Positions 54,639 to 63,943 of a DNA stretch of 64,000 nucleotides are shown in pieces. Origin of the DNA: Roseovarius azorensis (GTDB lineage: Bacteria; Pseudomonadota; Alphaproteobacteria; Rhodobacterales; Rhodobacteraceae); contig NZ_FOAG01000002.1 of NCBI RefSeq assembly GCF_900109455.1, forward strand, positions 310,001 to 374,000, in the 5' to 3' direction. The translations under genes and the position numbers were made by a program. The notes beneath the pieces were generated by a model, which worked only from the letters and a program-made list of their open reading frames with translations, had not been told where the DNA came from and did not search any database. Each line of letters opens with the position of its first letter. Positions within the stretch are counted from its first letter, which is position 1.

Positions 54639-55202
54639 ATGGCAGAGCCGAGAGACGACGACTTTCTTGACGATATCGAAGAGGCGACCGCGGAAGAGCA
54701 GGAACAGGCAATGGCCGAAATCACCGACGAGGCCGCAGAGATCGACGCGCTGCGCGCCGAGCGGGATGCGTTCCAGGACAAGTTCATGCGCGCGCTGGCC
54801 GACGCGGAAAATGCCCGCAAGCGGGCGCAAAAGGATCGCGCCGAGGCCGAGAACTACGGCGGCTCGAAACTGGCGCGCGATATGCTGCCGGTGCATGACA
54901 ATCTCAAACGCGCGCTCGACACCGTGACCGACGAACAGCGCGCCGGCGCGCCGGCGCTGTTCGAGGGCATCGAACTGACCCTGCGCGAATTGCTCAACGT
55001 GTTCTCCAAGCACGGGATCACCGTGATTGACCCGCAGGTCGGCGACCGCTTCGATCCGCAACTGCACGAGGCGATGTTCGAGGCACCGCTGCCGGGCACC
55101 AACGCGGGCGAGATCATTCAGGTCTCGACCCAGGGTTTCATCCTGCATGACCGCATATTGCGCCCGGCGCAGGTGGGCGTATCCTCGAACAGGAACGGCT
55201 GA
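54639..55202 (+). CDS. grpE: Nucleotide exchange factor GrpE
   Basis: GrpE releases ADP from DnaK. The 187-residue protein has an acidic start, a long coiled coil (DEAAEIDALRAERDAFQDKF) and the beta-wing domain with LARDMLPVHDNLKRAL, GIELTLRELLNVFSKHGI and a final HDRILRPAQVGVSS. AGAGGT lies before the ATG. It follows hrcA by nine bases, the usual heat-shock pair. Confidence 0.95.
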   Translation: MAEPRDDDFLDDIEEATAEEQEQAMAEITDEAAEIDALRAERDAFQDKFMRALADAENARKRAQKDRAEAENYGGSKLARDMLPVHDNLKRALDTVTDEQRAGAPALFEGIELTLRELLNVFSKHGITVIDPQVGDRFDPQLHEAMFEAPLPGTNAGEIIQVSTQGFILHDRILRPAQVGVSSNRNG

Positions 55203-55208
55203 GGGTGG

Positions 55209-55227
55209 GGCGGGGTTTCACCCCGCC
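55209..55227. terminator. Hairpin between grpE and mutS
   Basis: GGCGGGG (55209-55215) pairs with CCCCGCC (55221-55227) across TTTCA. It lies between two convergent genes and could act in both directions, though no T-run follows. Confidence 0.5.
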
Positions 55228-55231
55228 GCCC

Positions 55232-57883
55232 CTACGACCCGGCCTTGTCGGCCAGATCCTTCAGCTCATAGAGCAGATCCAGCGCCTCGCGCGGGCTGAG
55301 CGTATCGGGTAGAATCTCGCCCAGCCGCGCCTCGACCGCCGAATCGCGTCGGGGCATCGGTGCGGGGGGCGGCGTCGCGGCGAATAGCGGAAGATCGTCG
55401 ATCAATCCCCGTTGCGCGCCGCGCCCCTCACGCTCGCCCTTTTCCAGCGCATCCAGCACCACGCGCGCCCGCGCCACGACCGCTTCGGGCAGACCGGCCA
55501 GCCTGGCCACCTGCACGCCGTAACTGCGATCCGCAGCCCCCCGGCGCACCTCATGCATGAAAATCACCTCGCCGCCGTGTTCCTTGACGGTGACGGTGGC
55601 GTTCTCCACGCGCTCCAGCTTGTCGCTCAGGTTGGTCAGCTCATGGTAATGCGTGGCAAAAAGCGCCCGACAGCCGTTCACATCGTGCAGATGCTCCAGC
55701 GTGGCCCATGCGATCGACAGCCCGTCATAGGTGGCCGTGCCGCGCCCGATCTCGTCCAGGATCACCAGCGCATGATCGTCCGCCTGATTGAGGATCGCCG
55801 CCGTTTCGACCATTTCCACCATGAAGGTCGAGCGCCCCCGCGCCAGATCGTCAGAGGCCCCGACCCGGCTGAAAAGCTGACTCACCATGCCGATATGCGC
55901 GGAGGTTGCAGGCACATAGCTGCCCATCTGCGCAAGCAGCGCAATCAGGGCGTTCTGCCGCAGAAAGGTCGATTTCCCCGCCATGTTCGGGCCGGTCAGC
56001 AGCCAGATATCGCTGTCGCCGCCCAGATCGCAATCATTGGCGATGAACGGCACACCGCCCTGCGCCCGCAGCGCGCGCTCGACCACCGGATGCCTGCCAC
56101 CCTCTATCTTCAGGGTGCGGCTCTGATCGACGCGCGGTCTGCACCAGTTTTCCGAACGCGCCAGATCGGCCAGCGCCATGGCAATATCCAGCTCCGCCAG
56201 CCCGCGCGCGGCCTGTGCGATTCCGGCGGATCGGTCCAGAATGGCGGATTTCAGGCTGTCATAGAGACGCTTTTCGATCTCCAGCGCCCGCCCGCCCGCA
56301 TTCAGGATCCTTGTCTCCATCTCGCTCAGCGGCACGGTGGTAAAGCGCAGTTGGTTGGCCGTGGTCTGCCGATGCTTGAACGTCTCACTTAGCGGCGGCG
56401 CGAGCATCCGCTCGGCATGGGTCGAGGTTACCTCGATGAAATAGCCCAGCACGTTGTTGTGCTTGATCTTCAGCGACGGGATGCCGGTCTGCTTGACATA
56501 ATCGCCCTGCATCGCGGCGATCACCCCGCGCCCCTCGTCGCGCAACTGCCGCGCTTCGTCGAGATCCGGGTCAAATCCCGGCGCGATGAATCCACCATCG
56601 CGCGCCAGCAACGGCGGTTCCGCCATCAGCGCCTGATCCAGCAGGTCCAGCAGGGCGTCATGGCCGGTCAATCCGGCGACCGCCTCACTCAACAGCGGCG
56701 GCAGATCACTGTCACCCAGCCTTGCCGCGACCTCTGTCGCCTGCGACAGCCCGTTGCGCACCGCAGCCAGGTCGCGCGGCCCGCCCCGGTCAAGACCCAG
56801 CCGTGACAGCGCCCTGTCCAGATCCGGCACCTTGCGCAGCATCTCACGCAGATCGGCGCAGAGGCGGACGTGCTCAACGCCAAACCCGACCGCCGCCAGC
56901 CGCCCCTGCACCACGTCGAGCACGCGGCTCGGACTCGACAGCCGCCGCTCCAACAGCCTCCCGCCCCCCGCCGTCACCGTCCGGTCAATCGTGGCCAGGA
57001 GCGATCCGGCACGCCGCCCGTCCAGCGCATGCGTCAGCTCCAGATTGCGCCGTGTTGCGGCGTCGATCTGCATCAGGCGCGCCTGATTTTCGCGAATCGG
57101 AGGCCGCAAGAGCGGCAACTTGCCCTTTTGTGTGACCTCCAGCCACTCGACGACCGCCCCCATGGCGGCAATCTCGGGGTGGGTGAACTCGCCATAGGCA
57201 TCCAGCGCATCGACACCAAAAAGCGCGCAAAGCCGCCTCTCACCCCCCGTGCTGTCAAACGCCGCCCGCCCCAGCGCGGTGAGCGACGCACCCGACTCAG
57301 AGACGATTTCAGCCAGATCGCCCTCTTCCCCTTCGGCGATGATCACCTCGCGCGGCCCCAGCCGCGCCAGCTCCGGCCCCAGCCGCGCCGGACCAAGCGG
57401 CATCACATGAAACGCCCCCGTCGAGATATCGACCCAGGCCAGCGCCCCCTCGCCCCGCACCATGGCGAAACCGGCAAGGTAATTGTGCCGCCGCGCCTCC
57501 AGCAGGCTTTCCTCGGTCAGCGTCCCTGGCGTGACCAGCCGCACCACCTCGCGCCGCACGACGGATTTCGCCCCCCGCTTGCGCGCTTCTGTCGGATCCT
57601 CCATCTGTTCGCAGACCGCCACGCGAAATCCCTTGCGGATCAGCGTCAGCAGATAGCCCTCGGCCGAATGCACCGGCACGCCGCACATGGCGATATCCTC
57701 GCCCAGATGCTTGCCGCGTTTCGTAAGCGCGATGTCCAGCGCCTCGGCGGCGACGGCGGCATCGTCAAAGAACAGCTCGTAGAAATCGCCCATCCGGTAG
57801 AACAACAGCGCATTCGGATACTGCGCCTTGATTTCAAGATACTGCGCCATCATCGGCGTGACGGTTGATGCCGCGTTGTTCAC
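55232..57883 (-). CDS. mutS: DNA mismatch repair protein MutS
   Basis: MutS recognises mismatches and starts repair with MutL. The 883-residue protein has the mismatch-reading Phe-X-Glu in MGDFYELFFDD, connector, lever and clamp regions, Walker A (LTGPNMAGKSTFLRQ), Walker B (ALVILDEIGRGTATYDG) and the ATHYHELT motif. The start is the GTG at 57883 with AAGGGGGG just upstream; two ATGs eleven and twelve codons later are alternatives. It is divergent from the ribokinase-type gene. Confidence 0.95.
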   Translation of the reverse strand: MNNAASTVTPMMAQYLEIKAQYPNALLFYRMGDFYELFFDDAAVAAEALDIALTKRGKHLGEDIAMCGVPVHSAEGYLLTLIRKGFRVAVCEQMEDPTEARKRGAKSVVRREVVRLVTPGTLTEESLLEARRHNYLAGFAMVRGEGALAWVDISTGAFHVMPLGPARLGPELARLGPREVIIAEGEEGDLAEIVSESGASLTALGRAAFDSTGGERRLCALFGVDALDAYGEFTHPEIAAMGAVVEWLEVTQKGKLPLLRPPIRENQARLMQIDAATRRNLELTHALDGRRAGSLLATIDRTVTAGGGRLLERRLSSPSRVLDVVQGRLAAVGFGVEHVRLCADLREMLRKVPDLDRALSRLGLDRGGPRDLAAVRNGLSQATEVAARLGDSDLPPLLSEAVAGLTGHDALLDLLDQALMAEPPLLARDGGFIAPGFDPDLDEARQLRDEGRGVIAAMQGDYVKQTGIPSLKIKHNNVLGYFIEVTSTHAERMLAPPLSETFKHRQTTANQLRFTTVPLSEMETRILNAGGRALEIEKRLYDSLKSAILDRSAGIAQAARGLAELDIAMALADLARSENWCRPRVDQSRTLKIEGGRHPVVERALRAQGGVPFIANDCDLGGDSDIWLLTGPNMAGKSTFLRQNALIALLAQMGSYVPATSAHIGMVSQLFSRVGASDDLARGRSTFMVEMVETAAILNQADDHALVILDEIGRGTATYDGLSIAWATLEHLHDVNGCRALFATHYHELTNLSDKLERVENATVTVKEHGGEVIFMHEVRRGAADRSYGVQVARLAGLPEAVVARARVVLDALEKGEREGRGAQRGLIDDLPLFAATPPPAPMPRRDSAVEARLGEILPDTLSPREALDLLYELKDLADKAGS

Positions 57884-58060
57884 CCTGCCCCCCTTGCTGC
57901 TGGGCGTGACCTTACAAATCTGCGCCGCGCTGCGAAAGTCCAAACCGCGCCGCGCAGGCATGTCGCGATCAATCAGGAACCGGTCTATAGTTTCCCCGGC
58001 GCGTCCGGGGCCGGCCGCAGGATTCGGGTATTTGGACCAAGAAGAAACCGGGGGCGCGTG

Positions 58061-58924
58061 ATGATCTACAACCTTGGCTCGATCAACGCCGATCACATCT
58101 ACCGGCTGCCGCATCTGCCCCGGCCCGGCGAAACACTGGCGGCGGACAGTTACGCGCGGATGCTGGGCGGCAAGGGCGCCAATCAATCGGTTGCGGTGGC
58201 GCGGGCCGGGGCAGGCGTCCGCCATATCGGGGCGGTCGGCCCGGATGGCGACTGGCTAATCGCGGCGTTGGCCGGGCATGGCGTGGATGTGAGCGATGTC
58301 GCGCGCAGCGCGGCACCCTCGGGACATGCCGTGATTCATGTGGACGCGGCGGGCGAGAATGCCATCGTGATCTGGCCCGGCGCCAACCGGGCGCTGCGCC
58401 CCGCCGATGTCGCGGCGGCGCTGGACGGGGCCGGACCGGGCGACTGGCTGCTCCTGCAGAACGAGACCAGCCTTCAGGTCGAGACCGCGCAACTGGCCCA
58501 TGACAGGGGCATGCGGATCGCCTGTTCCGCTGCCCCCTTTGGCCCGGATGCGGTCAGGGCTGTTCTGCCATATGTGACGCTGCTGATCCTGAACGCGGTC
58601 GAAGCGGATCAACTGCGCGCGGCGCTGGGCCGGGTTGAGGTGCCGCAACTCCTGATCACGCGCGGTGCGCAGGGGGCGGAATGGCGCGACCTGACGCACG
58701 ACGATTGCGTCACTGTTCCGGCCTTTTCCGTCGATGTGGTCGATACCACCGGTGCCGGGGATACCTTTGCCGGCTATGCCGTCGCGGGTCTCTCGCAGGG
58801 GATGAACCCGGCGGCCGCCCTGACCCGCGCCGCCGCCGCCGCCGCGCTTCAGGTCACTCGCCCCGGCACGGCAGAGGCGATCCCGGATCTGTCCGATGTT
58901 CTGGCCTTCATGGCTCAGAAGTGA
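58061..58924 (+). CDS. Ribokinase-like PfkB family sugar kinase
   Basis: The 287-residue PfkB kinase phosphorylates a sugar such as ribose. It has NLGSINADHIYRLPHLPRPGE, the first PfkB signature GGKGANQSVAVARAG, and the second signature DTTGAGDTFAGYAVAG with the catalytic aspartate. Ribokinase is the nearest match, but no rbs transport genes are nearby, so the substrate is uncertain. ATG at 58061 is used; a GTG one codon earlier is possible. It overlaps the convergent msrA by ten bases. Confidence 0.85.
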   Translation: MIYNLGSINADHIYRLPHLPRPGETLAADSYARMLGGKGANQSVAVARAGAGVRHIGAVGPDGDWLIAALAGHGVDVSDVARSAAPSGHAVIHVDAAGENAIVIWPGANRALRPADVAAALDGAGPGDWLLLQNETSLQVETAQLAHDRGMRIACSAAPFGPDAVRAVLPYVTLLILNAVEADQLRAALGRVEVPQLLITRGAQGAEWRDLTHDDCVTVPAFSVDVVDTTGAGDTFAGYAVAGLSQGMNPAAALTRAAAAAALQVTRPGTAEAIPDLSDVLAFMAQK

Positions 58925-59583
58925 CCGGCAAAGGGCGCATCCACCCCCCAGAGCGCGCGCACCCGCGCGTCGCGGCCACAGGCCTCGCGATACAGCTTGT
59001 AGGCCGTGGCCTTGGTTCGGGGGCCGAACCGGGTGAGCACGATATCGCTGCTCTTGTAGTAATCCTGATGCCCGGCGTCGGCGAGGTAAAAGGACTCAAG
59101 CGACAGGATCGGGGTCACGATATCCTGCCCCAGATCGGCTGCGGCGGCGGATATGACTACCTCGGCGAGCTGTTCTTCCTCTGCATCGGATACGAAAATC
59201 GCAGTGCGATAGCTGTCGCCGCGGTCACAGAACTGCCCCTCCGCATCGGTCGGATCGACCGACCGCAGGAACAGCGCCAGGAGTGTCTCGCGCGAGACGG
59301 TCGCCGGATCAAAGGTGATGCGTACCGCCTCGTAGTGTCCGGTGCCTCCGCGCGTGACCTGTTTGTAAGTGGGGTTTTCCACCGTGCCGCCGGTAAATCC
59401 CGATTCTGCCTCGATCACGCCCGACACGCGCTCGAAATCCGACTCGACGCACCAGAAACAGCCGCCCGCCACGACAAGAGTTTCCGGTTCTGCCGCCTCG
59501 GCATGCCTGGCATGAACGCAGAGCCCGACAACGATCAGCATCGCCAGGGTCGCCGCCTTGATTTCCCGTATGTATCCGATCAT
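58915..59583 (-). CDS. msrA: Peptide-methionine (S)-S-oxide reductase MsrA, exported
   Basis: MsrA repairs oxidised methionine. The 222-residue protein has a signal-like N-terminus (hydrophobic ATLAMLIVVGLCVHA, cleavage near AEAAEP) and then the catalytic GGCFWCVESDFERVSGV with Cys42, the GFTGGTVENPTYKQV segment and GHYEAVRITFDP. The signal suggests a periplasmic enzyme, unlike the common cytoplasmic MsrA. It ends inside the 3' end of the kinase gene on the other strand. Confidence 0.94.
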   Translation of the reverse strand: MIGYIREIKAATLAMLIVVGLCVHARHAEAAEPETLVVAGGCFWCVESDFERVSGVIEAESGFTGGTVENPTYKQVTRGGTGHYEAVRITFDPATVSRETLLALFLRSVDPTDAEGQFCDRGDSYRTAIFVSDAEEEQLAEVVISAAAADLGQDIVTPILSLESFYLADAGHQDYYKSSDIVLTRFGPRTKATAYKLYREACGRDARVRALWGVDAPFAGHF

Positions 59584-59730
59584 GGCCCGTCCTCCTGATT
59601 GCGGCCATCCTGCCGCAAGGCGATCCTCGCACCAACAGACGACAGCGTGATGTCACGCGGTGTTGAGCAATGTTTCGCCCTTGGCACCCGGTTTCGGCGG
59701 GACTACGCTCAGCAGAAACGGAGAGAGCGG

Positions 59731-60639
59731 ATGACCGATCAGCAAACCACGCATCAGGCACAGGACGACGCCCGCAACGATTCCATCCTGATCTGGCTCA
59801 ATGGCCGGGTCGTGCCCCGGCACGAGGCGCTGGTCAGCGTCTATGACAGCGGTTTCATGCTGGGCGACGGCGTATGGGAGGGGCTGCGCCTCTATAACGG
59901 CAAATGGGCCTTTGCGGAGGAACATCTGGACCGCCTGTTCGAGGCGGCAAAGGCGATTGATCTCGACATCGGAATGACCCGGCAACAGGTGTTTGAGGCC
60001 ATAACAGAGACGCAACAGGCCAATGCCATGCAGACCGACGCCCATGCGCGGCTGATGGTGACGCGCGGCGTGAAAACCCGGCCGTTCCAGCATCCCGCGC
60101 TCAGCCGGCAGGGCCCGACCATCGCGATCATCATGGAACATTCGCGCCCCCGCATCGCCCGCCCGATCCGTCTGGCGACCGTGCCGCACATGCGCGGCCT
60201 GCCGATGACCCAGGATCCCAAGCTCAACTCACATTCCAAGCTGAACTGCATCCTCGCCTGCATCGCGGCGGAAAAGGCGGGTGCTGACGAGGCGCTTATG
60301 CTCGACGTACATGGTTTCGTGAACACTACCAACGCCTGCAATTTCTTTATCGTCCGCAAGGGCGAGGTCTGGACCTCTACGGGCGACTACTGCATGAACG
60401 GCATCACCCGCGCCAAAGTGATCGCGCTCTGCCGGGAAAACGGTATTCCCGTGTTCGAACGGAACTTTTCGCTGGTCGAAACCTACAGCGCCGACGAGGC
60501 GTTCCTGACCGGCACCTTCGGCGCGCAGACGCCGGTGGGCGAGATTGACGGGCGGGTCATCGGCGATGGCCGGACCGGGCCGATGACCCAGCGAATCCAG
60601 GGCCTCTACAAGGCGCTGATTCAGCGCGAAACCGCCTGA
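59731..60639 (+). CDS. PLP-dependent class IV aminotransferase (BCAT/D-amino-acid type)
   Basis: The 302-residue protein has the fold-type IV layout: IWLNGRVVPRHEALVSVYD, then GFMLGDGVWEGLRLYNGK, the probable PLP lysine Lys170 in LNSHSKLNCILACIAA, GADEALMLD and the NGITRAKVIALC loop. The glutamate that normally contacts the pyridine nitrogen (in GYVTEGSSSN) is replaced here: the stretch is GFVNTTNACN, with Thr199 at that place. Substrate therefore cannot be assumed; branched-chain or D-amino acids are the usual labels. GGAGAG precedes the ATG. It overlaps the convergent tpm by 19 bases. Confidence 0.87.
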   Translation: MTDQQTTHQAQDDARNDSILIWLNGRVVPRHEALVSVYDSGFMLGDGVWEGLRLYNGKWAFAEEHLDRLFEAAKAIDLDIGMTRQQVFEAITETQQANAMQTDAHARLMVTRGVKTRPFQHPALSRQGPTIAIIMEHSRPRIARPIRLATVPHMRGLPMTQDPKLNSHSKLNCILACIAAEKAGADEALMLDVHGFVNTTNACNFFIVRKGEVWTSTGDYCMNGITRAKVIALCRENGIPVFERNFSLVETYSADEAFLTGTFGAQTPVGEIDGRVIGDGRTGPMTQRIQGLYKALIQRETA

Positions 60640-61274
60640 CGCGGCAGCAGCAACAGCGCCTTTTCCCGCGCCGGGCAGATCCCCTTGAGCCCCCCCGGCA
60701 CATCCGCCTCGGCCAGCAGCCCGATGTCGTATCGTGCGCTGTGGCAGGCCGCGACATCCTCATCGCTCAGGGAAAAAGGCGGACCGTCCATCACCGACTG
60801 ATCGTATTCGAACGTCACCAGAAGCTGCGGCGCCAGGCCCGTGATCGCGGCCAGATGATCCGCATAGCGCCCGCGCATCTTCTGCGGCAGCGCCACCAGT
60901 GCCGCGCGATCATAAACTGCATCGACGGGCCCGAGGGTCTGCGCGGACAGTGCGAACATGTCACCGGCAAAGATATCCACCCCCGTCGCCGCATAATGCC
61001 GGAGCAGGCCCGCCTCCGTCACCTCTGGCACGATGTCCATTTCGTCGAACAGCTGCTGCACCGCGATCTCGCTCAGCTCCGCCCCGGCCACGCGATAGCC
61101 CTGCGACAAGAGCCAGGCGATATCGCGCGTCTTGCCGCAGAGCGGCAGGAAAATCCGCGCGCCGGGCGGGATCGGCAGCGCCCCGACATGCGTGGCCAGC
61201 ATCCGGTTCACCCGACCCTCGTGAAACCCGATCTGCGCCTTTTCCCAACGCCTGTGCCAGAAATCAGCCTCCAT
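60621..61274 (-). CDS. tpm: Thiopurine S-methyltransferase family protein
   Basis: The 217-residue SAM-dependent methyltransferase resembles bacterial TPMT, which methylates thiopurines and selenium or tellurium compounds. It has FWHRRWEKAQIGFHEGRVN, IFLPLCGKTRDIAWLLSQGY (SAM-binding), GAELSEIAVQQLF and DAVYDRAALVALP. I start it at the ATG at 61274 (MEADFWHRRW). The natural substrate in this organism is unknown. Confidence 0.92.
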   Translation of the reverse strand: MEADFWHRRWEKAQIGFHEGRVNRMLATHVGALPIPPGARIFLPLCGKTRDIAWLLSQGYRVAGAELSEIAVQQLFDEMDIVPEVTEAGLLRHYAATGVDIFAGDMFALSAQTLGPVDAVYDRAALVALPQKMRGRYADHLAAITGLAPQLLVTFEYDQSVMDGPPFSLSDEDVAACHSARYDIGLLAEADVPGGLKGICPAREKALLLLPRQAVSR

Positions 61275-61414
61275 GTCCCGCCTCTTCTGTTGCATCCGTG
61301 ATTCGACGATCCTAGACATCCTTAACACGACCGCAGCGACAGCAACGGGGCGCCGCATGAAACATCTTCACAATCCGGAAAGCGCTGTCCTTGACGTGTC
61401 GGGGCGGGCCTGAC

Positions 61415-62137
61415 ATGCGCATCGCCATGTGGTCCGGCCCCCGCAATCTCTCGACCGCGATGATGTACAGCTTTGCCGCCCGTGGCGACTGTGCCGTGGT
61501 GGACGAACCTTTCTATGCCGCCTATCTGGCAAGAACCGGGCTGGATCATCCGATGCGGCAGGACATACTCACCGCACAGCCGACCGACCCGGCAGAGGTG
61601 GTGGCGCAGCTTTCAGGCCCTGTTCCGGCGCAAAAGCCGCATTTCTACCAGAAACACATGGCGCAGCACATGATCCCCGGCATCCCGCGCGACTGGGTGC
61701 ATGAGATGGTCAATGTCTTTCTCATCCGCCACCCCGCCCGTGTCGCGGCCAGTTTTTCCGCGAAATACGATAACCCGACGCTCGCCGATATCGGCTTTGT
61801 CCAGCAGGTCGAGCTTTACGATCAACTGGCGCAGGCCGGGGCGCATCCGGTGGTCATCGACTCGGGCGATATCCGCCGCGACCCGGCGGGAATGCTGAAA
61901 CGGCTTTGTGTCGCGATCGGTCTCGACTGGACAGAGAGAATGCTGCACTGGCCGCGCGGCGGACATCCCGACGACGGCGTCTGGGCCGCGCACTGGTATG
62001 GAGCGGTGCACGACAGCACCGGCTTTGCCCTCGCCGAGGGGCCGCTGCCCGCCCTCGACGGGGCGCGCGCGGCGCTGGCCGAGGCGGCAATGCCTGCCTA
62101 TGAGCGTCTGCGGCGCTTCAGGATTCCGCTCGCGTAA
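61415..62137 (+). CDS. Sulfotransferase-like P-loop protein
   Basis: The 240-residue protein opens with RIAMWSGPRNLSTAMMYSFA, a PAPS-binding-type loop, and contains VNVFLIRHPARVAASFSAKY, which resembles the second PAPS element. Homologues in Roseobacter genomes are annotated as sulfotransferase family or hypothetical proteins; a true sulfate acceptor is not known. There is no signal peptide. The ATG at 61415 has only a weak ribosome-binding site. Confidence 0.72.
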   Translation: MRIAMWSGPRNLSTAMMYSFAARGDCAVVDEPFYAAYLARTGLDHPMRQDILTAQPTDPAEVVAQLSGPVPAQKPHFYQKHMAQHMIPGIPRDWVHEMVNVFLIRHPARVAASFSAKYDNPTLADIGFVQQVELYDQLAQAGAHPVVIDSGDIRRDPAGMLKRLCVAIGLDWTERMLHWPRGGHPDDGVWAAHWYGAVHDSTGFALAEGPLPALDGARAALAEAAMPAYERLRRFRIPLA

Positions 62138-62231
62138 AATTTCTCCGACAGCCTGAAACCTTTTGCTGCCGCAAGACGTGACTATCGCGCAGGCCGGTCA
62201 ATATCGGTCATCACAGCAACAGGAGTTCATC

Positions 62232-62645
62232 ATGAAGATCCCCCTTCTTGCAGCGGCGCTCGCGTTGGGCGCATCCGGTGTATTCGCCGACAGTCATGAC
62301 ATGGCCCCGATGGTCACCGCCACGGATCAGAGCGTAGCGGGCGGCACCGTCACCGCTGACACGGTCGTTGCCGCCGAGAACGGCTGGCTGGTCGTGCATC
62401 GCACGGACGCCGAGATGAAGCCGGGGCCAGTGGTCGGCTACGCGCCGCTTCGCAAGGGCGAGACATCGGATGTCGCGGCAATCCTTCAGGAAGAAGTGAG
62501 GCCCGGCGAGATGCTGATGCTGATGGTGCATGCCGAACAGGGCGGCAGCGCAACCGGAGTTTTCGAATATACCCTTGGCGCAAAAGAGGACGGGCCGATC
62601 CGGGTCGATGGCAACCTTGTCATGCAGGTCGTCACGGCGCAGTAA
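62232..62645 (+). CDS. Small periplasmic DUF7282-like protein
   Basis: The 137-residue protein has a clear Sec signal peptide (MKIPLLAAALALGASGVFA) and a single domain that resembles DUF7282, with TVTADTVVAAENGWLVVHR and VVGYAPLRKGETSDV. The function is unknown. AGGAG lies seven bases before the ATG at 62232. It is a single-gene unit closed by a good terminator. Confidence 0.78.
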   Translation: MKIPLLAAALALGASGVFADSHDMAPMVTATDQSVAGGTVTADTVVAAENGWLVVHRTDAEMKPGPVVGYAPLRKGETSDVAAILQEEVRPGEMLMLMVHAEQGGSATGVFEYTLGAKEDGPIRVDGNLVMQVVTAQ

Positions 62646-62661
62646 CGCGCACGTCAATCCG

Positions 62662-62702
62662 AAGGCGACCCCCGAAGTGGCGAAACCTCGGGGGCCGCCT
62701 TT
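62662..62702. terminator. Terminator between the DUF7282-like gene and argG
   Basis: AAGGCG...CCCCCGA pairs with TCGGGGG...CGCCTTT across about 12 bases, with A and T tracts on the two sides. It can serve both convergent genes. Confidence 0.75.
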
Positions 62703-62716
62703 GACCGCGCGGGTAT

Positions 62717-63943
62717 CTACCCCCTGATCCGCCGGTTCCGCGCCGCCAGCAGTTTCAGCCGCAGTGCATTCAGCTGGATGAACCCCGCCGCGTCCTTCTG
62801 GTCATAGGCCCCGGCGTCATCCTCAAAGGTCACATGCGCCTCGGAATAGAGGCTGTGATCGGACCAGCGCCCGACGCAGGACACCGACCCCTTGTAGAGT
62901 TTCAGCCGCACCGTGCCGGTCACATTCTGCTGGCTGCGGTCGATGGCGGCCTGCAGCATCTCGCGCTCGGGGCTGAACCAGAACCCGTTATAGATCAGTT
63001 CCGCATAGCGCGGCATCAGCGAATCCTTCAGATGCCCCGATCCGCTGTCGAGCGTGATCTGCTCGATCCCGCGATGCGCCTCAAGCAGGATGGTGCCGCC
63101 CGGTGTCTCGTATATGCCGCGCGATTTCATGCCGACAAAGCGGTTTTCCACGAAATCGAGCCGACCGATACCATGCCTGCGGCCATGCTCGTTGAGCTGC
63201 GTCAGGATCGTGGCGGGGCTGAGCGCCTCGCCGTTGATCGCCACCGCATCGCCGCGCTCGAACGTCACCTCGATGAATTCCGGCGTGTCGGGCGCGTCCT
63301 CGGGGCGGACCGTGCGCTGATAGACGTAATCGGGCGCCATCTCTGCCGGATCTTCCAGAACGCGCCCCTCGGACGAGGTATGCAGCAGGTTGGCATCCAC
63401 CGAAAACGGTGCCTCGCCACGCTTGTTCTTCGCGATCGGGATCTGGTTCTCCTCGGCAAAGGCGATCAGCTTGGTCCGGCTGGTCAGATCCCACAGCCGC
63501 CAGGGTGCGATCACCTTGATATCGGGGTTCAGCGCATAGGCCGCCAGTTCGAACCGCACCTGATCGTTGCCCTTGCCGGTCGCGCCATGCGCCACCGCAT
63601 CGGCTCCGGTTTCGGCGGCAATCTCGACCAGGCGTTTGGAAATCAGCGGGCGGGCAATCGAGGTGCCCAGCAGATACAGCCCCTCATAGACCGCATTGGC
63701 GCGGAACATCGGAAAGACGAAATCGCGCACGAATTCCTCGCGCACATCCTCGATATAGATGTTCTCGGGCCTGATCCCCAGCAGTTCCGCCTTTTGCCGC
63801 GCCGGCTCCAGTTCCTCGCCCTGCCCCAGATCGGCGGTAAAAGTCACCACCTCACAGCCATATTCCGTCTGCAACCATTTCAGGATGATCGAGGTATCAA
63901 GCCCCCCGGAATAGGCCAGAACAACTTTCTTGGGCGCGGACAT
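62717..63943 (-). CDS. argG: Argininosuccinate synthase
   Basis: ArgG condenses citrulline and aspartate in arginine synthesis. The 408-residue protein has the ATP-pyrophosphatase loop [30 protein letters not shown], the APWRLWDL segment and a C-terminal tetramerisation helix. The ATG at 63943 has AAGGGG about six bases upstream. The last 57 bases of the window are its upstream leader. Confidence 0.97.
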   Translation of the reverse strand: MSAPKKVVLAYSGGLDTSIILKWLQTEYGCEVVTFTADLGQGEELEPARQKAELLGIRPENIYIEDVREEFVRDFVFPMFRANAVYEGLYLLGTSIARPLISKRLVEIAAETGADAVAHGATGKGNDQVRFELAAYALNPDIKVIAPWRLWDLTSRTKLIAFAEENQIPIAKNKRGEAPFSVDANLLHTSSEGRVLEDPAEMAPDYVYQRTVRPEDAPDTPEFIEVTFERGDAVAINGEALSPATILTQLNEHGRRHGIGRLDFVENRFVGMKSRGIYETPGGTILLEAHRGIEQITLDSGSGHLKDSLMPRYAELIYNGFWFSPEREMLQAAIDRSQQNVTGTVRLKLYKGSVSCVGRWSDHSLYSEAHVTFEDDAGAYDQKDAAGFIQLNALRLKLLAARNRRIRG

